64,000 nt of DNA from Episyrphus balteatus (lineage: Eukaryota > Arthropoda > Insecta > Diptera > Syrphidae). The stretch spans positions 52,506,402 to 52,570,401 of the forward strand of contig NC_079134.1 of NCBI RefSeq assembly GCF_945859705.1, read 5' to 3'. The notes below the pieces were generated by a model. It did no database searches. It saw nothing but the letters and a program-made list of their open reading frames with translations, and was not told the origin of the DNA. The position numbers and the translations under genes were made by a program. Each line of letters opens with the position of its first letter. Position 1 is the stretch's first letter. This document shows positions 1-9,560 of the stretch, piece after piece.

Positions 1-91
1 TCGTAATGCCTTAAAAAGTTTTTTCAGTCTCCGTATCTGATCAACTTGGATTTCGTTTCAGTTTACATAATAAATATATCTAACTCATCAG

Positions 92-153
92 ACAATGGTT
101 AGTGCTTGGGACTTTGACGCCAGAGGTCTGGGTTCGATTCCCAGTTCCCACCA
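92..153 (+). repeat. tRNA-derived relic (SINE head or tRNA pseudogene)
   Basis: The stretch has a perfect RNA polymerase III B-box (GGTTCGATTCC at 131-141) inside a five-pair T-stem (CTGGG/CCCAG), preceded at tRNA-like spacing by an A-box-like TGGTTAGTGC, and it ends in TTCCCACCA. A functional tRNA would need a 5' acceptor strand of about GTGGGAA near position 80, and none is there. It is therefore a tRNA-derived retroposon head or a tRNA pseudogene rather than a working tRNA. No poly(A) tail or flanking duplication could be defined. Confidence 0.5.
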
Positions 154-917
154 TCTTAAATTAAACAAAATTTTCAGGGGTACTGTATTTTGGGGGGAAT
201 TGACAAAGCCTATAAGAGTATCATTATCATGAAAAAGGGCATCTTTGTTTAGTTGTAGGGACTAGGCGGTAAATTGTAGGTCCCTCCCATTCTTACAAAT
301 TAATTACACTAGGCCTTCCTCTTTCATGGGATTTAGCATGTATGAAATGTCGTGTAATAAAACTAATTTCTGTATGATCCTTTTATTACCTTCTTCGTAC
401 AACTTATTCTTATGTTAAATTGAAATCTTAGTTTATAACTTATCCTTCCAGTGCGATTTTAGATCTGAACTTACCATACAACCCAAATCAAACATATTCG
501 GGGTTATTTCCATTATTTTGTTGGTCTTATTTCTTTTTTAAATCGAAATACAGCCAAATTGGTCTAATTTCGTTTTGAAGAACGAAATAAGGCCAAATTT
601 GAAATTTGGTGTTATTTCATTTGGCATTATTTCACGTCACCCAAAGCAACAACTGTAAAGCTGCATTTCATTCATATAGCGCGGAACTTTGCCACTTCTA
701 TACCATAATATTCAATGGTATTAGCACCCGCGAAATAATTAATTTAGTCCCTTAAAATTTTAGTTTTCACTTTGAAGTATTTCCAATCGAAAAAGTTAAT
801 CAATCCAAAATCCACAAAACACGAAACTTAAATTTTCAAAAAAAAAAAAAAGTATATAAAAAAAACAGTGCAGCTTTTACATTCAGTTAACAGGGTTTGA
901 CTTCACATTCCTCCATA
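154..917. other. Non-coding stretch with a short motif cluster
   Basis: No coding potential was seen. The stretch contains the TTGG-N2-TTATTTC motif cluster listed separately at 521-633 and a homopolymer A tract near 840-852. It probably belongs to the region downstream of, or within an intron of, the calcium-binding gene on the minus strand. Confidence 0.4.
521..633. repeat. Cluster of TTGGtcTTATTTC motifs in both orientations
   Basis: Four direct copies of a 13-bp motif close to TTGGTSTTATTTC begin at 521, 559, 606 and 621. Two inverted copies (CGAAATACAGCCAA at 544 and CGAAATAAGGCCAA at 583) lie between them. Adjacent direct and inverted copies can pair into small hairpins. It may be a degenerate MITE or a cluster of protein-binding sites; the sequence does not decide. 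Confidence 0.4.
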
Positions 918-1098
918 AGGCAAGGCGCACACATGCGATTTTAGTCGCGCGATTATTAAGTCGCAAAAATGGATCACACGGATTTCAATGCCGGTGAACA
1001 CACATGCTTCCGCGATTAAAAATTTGAAAATTGTGTCTACAGTCATTAAAATTTTTGTCATCTAATTTTCGACTGAATCGCATGTGTGCGCCTAGCCT
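918..1098. mobile_element. 181-bp MITE with long terminal inverted repeats
   Basis: The left end (AGGCAAGGCGCACACATGCG) and the right end, read in reverse complement (AGGCTAGGCGCACACATGCG), match at all but one of 20 positions, and similarity continues further inward. There is no coding capacity, so it is a non-autonomous miniature inverted-repeat element. The outermost bases are flanked by A/T-rich DNA; a target duplication is ambiguous, so no superfamily is assigned. Confidence 0.75.
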
Positions 1099-2045
1099 AA
1101 ATGGCCAACAATTTATTAATTGGGTATAATCACATTTTATTTGATTGATTGTTTTACAACTCTCGAAATATGACTTTTAATCAAAATAATCCAAAACAAA
1201 AAAACGCTGATTACAAAAATGCCCTAAGCATCGAAGTATCTTAATTTATCAAAGATTAATTATTATAAAAAATGCAAGGCCTTCAAGCAATTTCATTGAA
1301 CATCAACTTTCTTATATCTGTAAATGTTTAATATTAAATAAGGAAACCTATTAATTGGGAATTTTTCCGGACTTAAGAGAACTTATCAGTATAATACAAT
1401 TTTCCTAGACAGAAGACAAACATAAATCCTATAAACCCGCTCTTCAGTTGACACCACATCCACGAAAGATAAATGGTTTCCTCTAAAATCAATTTACCAT
1501 CTATATAGGTACATATTCTTCAGTTCTAGGAAGCAACTCTATCAATCTATCAATCAGTTACGGCGCGTTCCTTGTATACCTCATCCTGCTATCGCTATAA
1601 CTACCTAAACCTGTGTAAACGCAATATTGGAAAACTCAATATAAACGAATAAGCAGTAACCTATTTTCATTTTATCCATTAACCCCATTAAAATAAAAAA
1701 AAATAAGCTGTGTCCTCTCGAAATTATCTCATAACAATTCCGAGCAGCTTGACACGCCCGTTTAATTTATCGTAAAAATCTCTGGGAGTCCATTACCTGC
1801 AATTCAATTAGTTTGTTGGTTTTTCATTTCTATGCATTTATGCATAATCAGTTGTGTCCTGTGGGAAGTACAAAACCGGAAGTTGAAAAGCGGAAATCAA
1901 ATCAACCACGACAACATTAAATTATACCCATTAAATGGTGGTATAGAACATTATTTATCTAAGCATTAAGTATTATTAATTTCATTGTACATCGTGTTAA
2001 TGGGATAATTTAATAAATAATATTTTGATGTACATAACCAAGTAC
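1099..2045. other. Probable intron of the calcium-binding protein gene
   Basis: This lies immediately downstream (in the minus-strand gene's direction) of the splice donor at 2041-2045. No second EF-hand exon could be found between it and the window edge, so the intron probably continues past position 1. Nothing else is recognised. Confidence 0.45.
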
Positions 2046-2212
2046 CTTGTCAAAATCTGCCAGGTCGGATATTTCCTCCCACAGGTTCTTCATGATATGT
2101 TGGTATTCGGCCAAGCGGTTGGCATTGCAATCACCTTTGCCCTCGATGACACACGCCCGCACAGCCATGCATTCGAAGTCCTTCTGGTCAAGATAACCAT
2201 TGTTATCGATGT
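2046..2212 (-). CDS. Sarcoplasmic calcium-binding protein, internal EF-hand exon
   Basis: This 167-bp exon encodes about 55 residues of an invertebrate sarcoplasmic calcium-binding protein, a cytosolic calcium buffer of the EF-hand superfamily that is abundant in muscle. It opens with a complete first EF loop, DIDNNGYLDQKD, with acidic or Asn ligands at positions 1, 3, 5, 9 and 12. A helical linker containing FECMAVRACVIEGKG and NLWEEISDLADFDK follows, where the next loop begins. On the minus strand a pyrimidine-rich tract ending in CAG precedes the exon, and the donor is GACAAG|GTACTT. The first codon is split, with one base supplied by the preceding exon, and the exon ends on a codon boundary, so the second EF loop continues in an exon outside the window. 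The methionine start suggested by a longer open frame lies inside the intron and is not real. The family call is secure; the exact paralogue (Scp1-like or Scp2-like) is not. Confidence 0.88.
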
Positions 2213-2689
2213 CTGGAAATATAAAAAAAAAGAAACAGAAAAATGATTTCAAATCGAATTCGTTTTCGTAACAGACAAAAAAATGTAGTTTGTGAAGAGA
2301 ATGTTATTTCAAGGGACACGAAACCGGATGCATGATGATTGCAATCGGGTTTTACTTCTTAAAGTGTTATGTCAATCAAAGTGACCGCAAGTTTAGATCA
2401 AAAAATAATATACTTTTTTCTGAAATACTATGAAATTGAGTTTCAATAGCTTACGCAAAGATATTTCTGTCTAGAACAACAGTATTTGAAAAAAAAGGAG
2501 TAGTAGTAGTCTGCAAGTATTGATTATGAGAAAGAATAAGAAAATACGGTTTGCCCAGTTTATCTAAATGCACTGAGAGAAAAAATGCAACCTAAAATTT
2601 AATGTGTTTGTTTCCATGTTGATAGAATTAACATGAAACATCCTTTTTTAAGACGAATACTATCGGTATGTGTCATATGACCTAAACGA
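2213..2689. other. Intron upstream of the EF-hand exon
   Basis: The intron side of the acceptor, read on the minus strand, is rich in pyrimidines, as expected. The first coding exon of the family (a short piece normally starting near M-A-Y-S-W) was not found here. AT-rich, with no other feature. Confidence 0.4.
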
Positions 2690-3240
2690 AAACACGGCTC
2701 TAACGATTTTAAATCAAAAAATACATACACTGTGGCAAATAAGTTCTAACTTTTGAAATTAAAAAAAAATTTTGGACAGTTATTCACGGTATCTGCCTTT
2801 TTTTTATTTCTGACTTTCTCGCAAACGACTCAACCGATTTCAATGAAAATGTTTGTTCGAAATGTTTTAGTAGTCTTAAATTAATAACTAAGACAAAAAA
2901 TTCAAAAGTAAAATGTTTGGTTTTTTTGAAAAAATATTTAATTTTTTCTGGAAAATTAATTTTTTTCAAAACGGATGAATGAATTTTCTTGAAACTTTGT
3001 TTCTTATTTGTCAATATATTTCTTCAGAATAAAATAGCAGTACCATTTTTTTTTTTTTAATTTTTTGAATATCTTTCTAAAAGACCTACAATTAAATGAA
3101 AAATTATGTTTAAAAAATCTAATGGCATTAAAGAAGTTTATTTTTTTTTATTTTTTAAAAACACAATTTAATACTTTGGCTGTTATTAATAAACGTTGTT
3201 GAAACTTAAACCTTAAAATTTGGAAAATGTGTTCAAAAAC
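2690..3240. repeat. Dispersed AT-rich repeat, copy 1
   Basis: It carries the signature of a family seen several times in the window: an ACGGCTCTAACGATTTT block (here near 2693), a second CGACTCAACCGATTT block near 2824, the phrase CAATGAAAATGTTTGT, and long A/T homopolymers. Related copies lie near 6190-6680, 9150-9560, 37830-38350 (reverse) and 48360-48720. There is no coding capacity; boundaries are approximate. Confidence 0.5.
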
Positions 3241-3254
3241 TATGTTTGTAGTTG

Positions 3255-3264
3255 TCTTATAGCT
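3255..3264. repeat. Candidate target-site duplication, left of foldback
   Basis: TCTTATAGCT occurs here and again at 5360-5369, at opposite ends of the large inverted repeat. The right copy is separated from the last paired base by a few nucleotides, so the true duplication may be 8 to 10 bp. Confidence 0.55.
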
Positions 3265-5359
3265 CCCAGATAGCCATTTTAATTTTTAAAAAATCAACTT
3301 TTTGAATTTTTTTTTATGCCATTCGTTTGTGATTCGTTTGTGACTGTTTGTGACAGCAATAAAAAGTTTTGTGACTCGCTAGTTTTTTAGTTATTAACAA
3401 ATTAAAAAAAAAGTACCAGTTAGCCATTTTTATTTCAAAACTGAAATAGTATGGACTTTTTTATACTCATTCGATCAGAAATCGTTTGTGACTCCCGAAT
3501 ATATCAATAAAATCGTTTGTGACAACTTAGTTTTCGAGAAAAATAAGAAAAACTAATTAAATTTCACCACACTTTCATTTTGTTTATCAATATGGGCGGA
3601 GCTATGTATAGGATTCATGATGCTGAGGTGAGTTTTTATACTTTGAGGTGAGCAACATGTTGCAAATGTATACAAGTATAGGAGATTGATTGTAAGCAAA
3701 AACGACTGTTGTTTCTACTTCAATGAAGGGAAATGGAGTTTGAATTTTTAATTATTAATCAAAATAAGTCAGCGACTACCATTTTCATCTAAACTCTTAT
3801 GGCTTAACCTTATCTAATGTTTAACTTCATTCTATTGAAAATTGTTAACATATTTCGAATTTACTAACAAAATCGTTTGTGGTTTAACAAATTGTTTGTG
3901 ATAGCCAATTTTCCAAAATCTTTCTGTGGCTGGTCTAAATTTTTACTCATTCCCTTTGAAATTGTTTAAACTATTAGAATTTACCAAAGAAATCGTTTGT
4001 GACAACCTAGTTTGTTTGTGATAGCCTATTTTCCAAAATCTTTCTGTGGCTGGTCTAAATTTTTACTCATTCCCTTTGAAATTGTTTAAACTAATAGATT
4101 TTGGAAAATAGGCTATCACAAACAAACTAGGTTGTCACAAACGATTTCTTTAGAAAATTCTATTAGTTTAAACAATTTCTAATGGAATGAGTAAAAATTT
4201 AGACCAGCCACAGAAAGATTTTGGAAAATAGGCTATCACAAACAAACTAGGTTGTCACAAACGATTTCTTTAGAAAATTCTATTAGTTTAAACAATTTCT
4301 AATGGAATGAGTAAAAATTTTGACCAGCCACAGAAAGATTTTGGAAAATAGGCTATCACAAACAAACTAGGTTGTCACAAACGATTTCTTTAGAAAATTC
4401 TATTAGTTTAAACAATTTCTAATGGAATGAGTAAAAATTTAGACCAGCCACAGAAAGATTTTGGAAAATAGGCTATCACAAACAAACTAGGTTGTCACAA
4501 ACGATTTCTTTAGAAAATTCTATTAGTTTAAACAATTTCAAAGGGAATGAGTAAAAATTTAGACCAGCCACAGAAAGATTTTGGAAAATAGGCTATCACA
4601 AACAAACTAGGTTGTCACAAACGATTTCTTTGGTAAATTCTAATAGTTTAAACAATTTCAAAGGGAATGAGTAAAAATTTAGACCAGCCACAGAAAGATT
4701 TTGGAAAATTGGCTATCACAAACAATTTGTTAAACCACAAACGATTTTGTTAGTAAATTCGAAATATGTTAACAATTTTCAATAGAATGAAGTTAAACAT
4801 TAGATAAGGTTAAGCCATAAGAGTTTAGATGAAAATGGTAGTCGCTGACTTATTTTGATTAATAATTAAAAATTCAAACTCCATTTCCCTTCATTGAAGT
4901 AGAAACAACAGTCGTTTTTGCTTACAATCAATCTCCTATACTTGTATACATTTGCAACATGTTGCTCACCTCAAAGTATAAAAACTCACCTCAGCATCAT
5001 GAATCCTATACATAGCTCCGCCCATATTGATAAACAAAATGAAAGTGTGGTGAAATTTAATTAGTTTTTCTTATTTTTCTCGAAAACTAAGTTGTCACAA
5101 ACGATTTTATTGATATATTCGGGAGTCACAAACGATTTCTGATCGAATGAGTATAAAAAAGTCCATACTATTTCAGTTTTGAAAAAAAAAATGGCTAACT
5201 GGTACTTTTTTTTTAATTTGTTAATAACTAAAAAACTAGCGAGTCACAAAACTTTTTATTGCTGTCACAAACAGTCACAAACGAATCACAAACGAATGGC
5301 ATAAAAAAAAATTCAAAAAGTTGATTTTTTAAAAATTAAAATGGCTATCTGGGAGCATC
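3265..5359. mobile_element. Foldback element, about 2.1 kb, with tandem-repeat core
   Basis: Two arms of about 780 bp (3265-4040 and 4577-5359) are almost exact reverse complements, from the outer CCCAGATAGCC to the inner tandem units. The middle (4041-4576) holds surplus tandem units, so the arms carry unequal numbers of the 120-bp repeat. The short word CGTTTGTGAC, or its complement, recurs through both arms. No protein is encoded. The architecture of long terminal inverted repeats built partly from direct subrepeats resembles Drosophila FB and Galileo-type foldback elements, but no terminal sequence was recognised as either. The nearly identical arms suggest recent insertion or ongoing gene conversion between them. 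Confidence 0.85.
3801..4816. repeat. 120-bp tandem array inside the foldback
   Basis: Units repeat at exactly 120 bp. In the right half, starts at 4097, 4217, 4337, 4457, 4577 and 4697 each open with GATTTTGGAAAAT. In the left half, inverted units end at 3920 and 4040, followed by a half unit to 4096. The outermost unit on each side is diverged, and the inner ones differ by only a few bases. The four units at 4097-4576 have no partner on the left, so copy number changed after the inverted structure formed. Confidence 0.85.
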
Positions 5360-5369
5360 TCTTATAGCT
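5360..5369. repeat. Candidate target-site duplication, right of foldback
   Basis: TCTTATAGCT, identical to 3255-3264. Confidence 0.55.
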
Positions 5370-5413
5370 GCCAAACTTTTGTCTGATTGGTTTTATAATA
5401 CAAATTTTATGTA

Positions 5414-6190
5414 CAGTCGTCGGCATAATTATTTTGACTAATTTTCAATTCTCGATCTGATAAGAATAATTTCTAACGGTTAAACTTTAAATAGGTAAAG
5501 TTGATGGTTATTTATTAAGAATGTTATGATGAATCTCATGGTGGTCAAAGTAAGTCATATGAGTGAAATTTGGCGTTCAGGCCGCTTTTTTTGTATTAGA
5601 AGTGCTATTTTTTGAGTGGCAAAAGTATTTTGACTAGTATTCTTTTTCAATTTTGGTAAGGTAAAGTAATAATGCATTTTGCTTAATTTAAGCATGTATC
5701 CAACATGTTAAGGCTCAGATTCATAAAAAAAAAATTGGAAACATTTCGCATTAAATAAATAAATATTGAAATTAGGGCATTTATTGTTACAAGTTAAAAT
5801 TCCCATTCCCTGTTAAACAAATCAATGGAGAATTAATTTGTTTGCGTCAAATTATGTCTTAGCTAATAAAAAAACAAAAGAGTACGAGTACAATCAGCCA
5901 TGAATCTGTACAAAACAAAAAATTACACAAAAAATAAAGACAATTTTTTTTTTACGTAGTTCACTTTGAATCCCAGATTGAACCCTAATATCATGGAGCT
6001 GGAAATGCAATCCCTAGGGAAGAATTCCTCATCAGAAAGCAAAGATTTCCAGGAGACTTAGGAAATACAATTTTGGCAAGAAAAGGACTAGTTAACCTCT
6101 TGAAAGCATGTTGAAAACTATGAAGTTCGCAAAAAAGCACGTTGGTAAGCCTCCTTCTTTCTGGAAAAAGCATTTATATAGTCTTAATAT
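5414..6190 (+). mobile_element. Tc1-type transposon remnant, internally deleted
   Basis: A TA dinucleotide at 5412-5413 is followed by CAGTCGTCGGCATAATTATT, the form of many Tc1 terminal repeats. About 570 bp further on, transposase-like coding sequence appears (see 5990-6190). The matching right terminal repeat was not found, so the element is truncated or interrupted on that side. AAAGTATTTTGACTAG near 5624 resembles a subterminal or second transposase-binding repeat. Confidence 0.55.
5990..6190 (+). pseudogene. Tc1 transposase fragment
   Basis: In one forward frame the piece from about 6117 reads MKFAKKHVGKPPSFWKK. This matches the segment of Tc1 transposases just ahead of the first catalytic aspartate, where the family reads roughly R-L-x-F-A-K-x-H then W-x-x-V-x-F-S-D-E. 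The catalytic Asp-Glu does not follow; the frame runs into AT-rich repeat. The preceding 120 bp contain frames compatible with the DNA-binding part but are broken by stops. The open frame on the opposite strand (5991-6173) is a shadow. A dead fragment, sharing the orientation of the upstream Tc1-like terminus. Confidence 0.5.
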
Positions 6191-6680
6191 AAGCTAAAAA
6201 TAAAATTTCGAAAAAAATGGATTTAAAAAAAAAAAATTTGAAAGTTTTTTTTTTAAATCAAATTTTCGAAAACGGGATTTTGAATTTTATTGAAATTTTG
6301 TTTTAAGGTGTTGATTAGTAATTTCTTCAAAATGGCATACCTATTTTATTTCAAAACTTTTTTTCCAAAAAATTATTTATAAAAAATTAGTTTTTTTTTT
6401 TAAAACGGCTCTAACGATTTTGAAATATTTTTTTTTCTAAAAATGTATCTCAATATATCAATCAAAACTGCATACTTTTTTGGGAGGGCAATTTGATTTC
6501 AGATTTTTTTGTATTTTTTTTTAAACGAATTCTATGTTTTATTTTATTTTTTTTTTTTTGTACCTGACATTTCCCAAATTAATAAAAAGTCTTAAAAATT
6601 TAAGCAACTTGAACACTAAGAGGAAGCTCGTGCGACCCAGTCGTGCATTTTATTTGTTTGGACTAAAGGCCGTAAAAAGC
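6191..6680. repeat. Dispersed AT-rich repeat, copy 2
   Basis: It contains AACGGCTCTAACGATTTTGA near 6404 and ends in a distinctive CGTGCGACCCAGTCGTGCA block (6630-6648), also seen in reverse near 37850 and in diverged form near 45220. No coding capacity. Confidence 0.5.
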
Positions 6681-9004
6681 TATGTATATTAACTTTCAAA
6701 TTTGAATAGTCTGATATTATTATACATAGGTACATTTTTGAAACCATTTTTTTCTCGTGGATTTTAAAAAATTTGAAATTTCTGCGCTAGTTTGATGAAT
6801 AATTGCCTGCCAAAATTATATCTATCATTCAATTGGAAAACTGGATGTTAAAGCTGAAAACAGAATCAAATCAATCGGAGGGTTTATATTCGAGTTTAAA
6901 CCGCAGCAAATTAAAAAAAAAAATCGATTAAAAATTAAGTTGGTTATTCATATACTGATGAGCGGCTATGCTTTAGAAGTCTGTAATATTTTCAATTTGG
7001 GTATTTTATTTAAAATGGCATAGGTATAAAAACATGCAAACAAAAAATTTAAACTTTATTTAAATTTCAGATTTCAAGTTCGGTAAAATTTATTAAAGTC
7101 CATAAACAAAATATTGAACAAATTTTAAATCTACATAATAAACAGGGCATCGAAAAGGCAAATCCAAATCTTAAACCATCAAGATGTTTCGGTCTTTAAC
7201 AAATTTCACGAGGAGCAAACAAATAAATGTACTGCATTATACAAACGAATTAAAAAAGGATTCTCAATAAACCCAATAAACCCCATAAAAATATGCAAAA
7301 TATTTGATTTACAATAAATGGCAAACCAAAAAGCTCTGCATCTGATTTTGATGGCAAAATAAAGAATGTCTTTTGATGACGGCAAGTGAAAGTGGATTGG
7401 TAGGGAAAGATTAGGATTAAAAAAAGCGATAGATATAATCGATTTGCATCATTATTTAAAAATATATAAATATTCTATTAAACAGTGCGTTGTAAATAAA
7501 AACTCATTTGAGAATTGCTGTTTCTCGTAGGAATAAATAGAGAATACCATAACCTCAATTTTTTATGGTGATTAATTTAGTAAAGAATTTTAAATGGAAT
7601 TTTAAAAAGACCTTCGCTTTTGTGAAAGGATGATTACAATTTGGTGTTATGACTTATGAATACAAATTTGGACTGCATGAAAAATTTCATTTCGCATCAG
7701 GCATTAACTGTGAAACGGGAATTTAGAATTTGCTTTTTTGTACCTAAGATCCAAGATTTTATGGAACTCAAAATGAAGGCTACCTAACAAAATTAAAAGT
7801 GGACTTATTGAACTGTTCCACAGTGTAATTCCTTTTTCTGCTAAATATATATTTTAACGTCATGTTGAATTATACATTTAAAATGAACCTTTTACTTCTT
7901 AGCGCAAAGAAAAAAGACTACCTACCACTTAAGAACTTAAATCAAGTTAAACACTCAATCAGTCCCGCAGTCATTCACATTGGATCTATGATTTCAATTC
8001 AAATGCGTAACCAAAAATCTACATAAAATTTGGATATTAATCGAAAGATACTTGACACTCAAATTCTTCCCTTTTTGTGTTCAACTTAAAAGGAATGAAT
8101 CTGCTTTCGATTTATATACTATCATCAGCTATCGAGAAGCTGTAGGCATTTTATGTATTAAATAGGCATGAGAAACATTGTTAAGTATGCATACCTTACC
8201 TAGCCTAATTAACAATATTATACTAAAGGAGGAAGTAGAATATTTAGGAATAAAATTAAATAATACAAAGTTTATCTTCAATGTAAGGAACTTGCCGCGA
8301 ATTCATAAGTAGATATCTATGTATTTTGGGGTTGATTTAATACCATCCAGGTTCTTCTTAAGTGTTTAAGTTTCGTTTCTTAATGTTTTGATTTAATTTG
8401 TGTTGTTCTTAATTTGTTAAAGTTTACTTTCTGTCAAGGAATTTCAATAAAGTGATTTCGAAAGTATTTTGGTATCTCAATATATTCAGGCTTATTTTAA
8501 CCTCATAGTCAGTCTCAGTAGACAGATTTTATTCAAGGTAAGATGTTAAAGTTGATGAGTGTAGTTATTATACTTACCTACATTTCATTAATTTTATGAA
8601 AAGTATTTCTAGCATTCTTAAACAAAAAAAAACGCATAAGGACACTTGAAAGTTGATCTGGGAAATTTAAAAAGAAAAATTCAAAGTCTATTTGACTCTT
8701 TGTTATCAAGAAGAGAGCCTGCTAATGGCAAGGCAGGTTCCATTGTTACTTTTGACGGGTTGGTGATGATGACTGATGAATGACCAAAACCCGTTATCCC
8801 AAAAAGAAAATCCCCAAAGCCCAACGACGGACCTGGGTAAAGGCAAAATCTCCAGGAAAAAAATCTCTGAGAGAAAACCCCAAAATTGCAGATTCGCAAG
8901 TTGTGTATCAAGCAATCAAATGCTTGATGCAAAACTTACGCATCTTCACTCATATTTAATTGTAAGCTGCGAGCGATAACTAACCTCAAACACTATGCTT
9001 AGTT
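6681..9004. other. Unassigned non-coding stretch
   Basis: AT-rich, with no protein frame I recognise. A block at about 8740-8930 is less AT-rich and open in several frames (lysine and proline rich on the plus strand), but it has no recognisable domain. A polyadenylation-like AATAAA lies near 8446. Confidence 0.3.
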
Positions 9005-9012
9005 AAACTTGC

Positions 9013-9100
9013 TGTATTCCACAGTATCTTAGCATGATGGTTAAGGGTGAAATAATGAAGGTTCAAATCACGGTTGTTTGCATTATATTTTTTTTTTTAT
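9013..9100 (+). repeat. Possible tRNA-derived relic with T-rich end
   Basis: A weak A-box (TAGCATGATGGTTAAGGG) and a B-box-like GGTTCAAATCA lie at roughly tRNA spacing and are followed by a long run of T. No cloverleaf can be closed. It could be a decayed SINE head. Confidence 0.25.
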
Positions 9101-9149
9101 GTTACGTTTTGAAAGAGGAACCTGATTTTAAAATTGTCGTTATTAATTA

Positions 9150-9560
9150 ACGGTAGGTACCTACTTGCCATAGAACCGTTTTCTTGATATCTGACTTTTC
9201 CAATGAAAATATTTGTACAAAACGTTTGAGTAACTCTTATCTTAAAATTAGGAGAAAATTAAAAAAAAAAATTTTGAATTAAAGAAGAGTTCATAATTTT
9301 TTTTCAAAAACAATTTTTTGAAAAAGGATGATAAATTGCTCGGAAACTTTGTTTTTATGTGTCTATTTACATATATTTCCTTTTTTTGAAAATTTTTATA
9401 TGAACAAAAAAACTATTTAAAAAAACGGCTCCAACGATTTTGAAAAAATTTTTGAATTCTTTTTGATACAAAAAATTAAATTGCATACTTCGTTCAGAGG
9501 TCAAAACCTTTGTGACCTTAAACCAAATTTTTAAAATTTATATTTTTTAAGATTCAGTAG
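9150..9560. repeat. Dispersed AT-rich repeat, copy 3
   Basis: It starts near GTAGGTACCTACTTGCCATA and carries AAACGGCTCCAACGATTTTG (from about 9424), matching copies 1 and 2 in order of blocks. Non-coding. Confidence 0.5.

Noticed and set aside
92..153. A functional tRNA gene
   Set aside because: B-box and T-stem are good, but there is no matching 5' acceptor strand, so no cloverleaf closes.
3801..4816. CRISPR array
   Set aside because: The 120-bp units are head-to-tail duplicates without unique spacers, lie in an inverted structure, and are in an insect genome.
8681..8979. Overlapping frames that looked like a retrotransposon ORF1
   Set aside because: Composition is less AT-biased, but neither strand shows zinc-knuckle, coiled-coil or other ORF1 features; left as unassigned.
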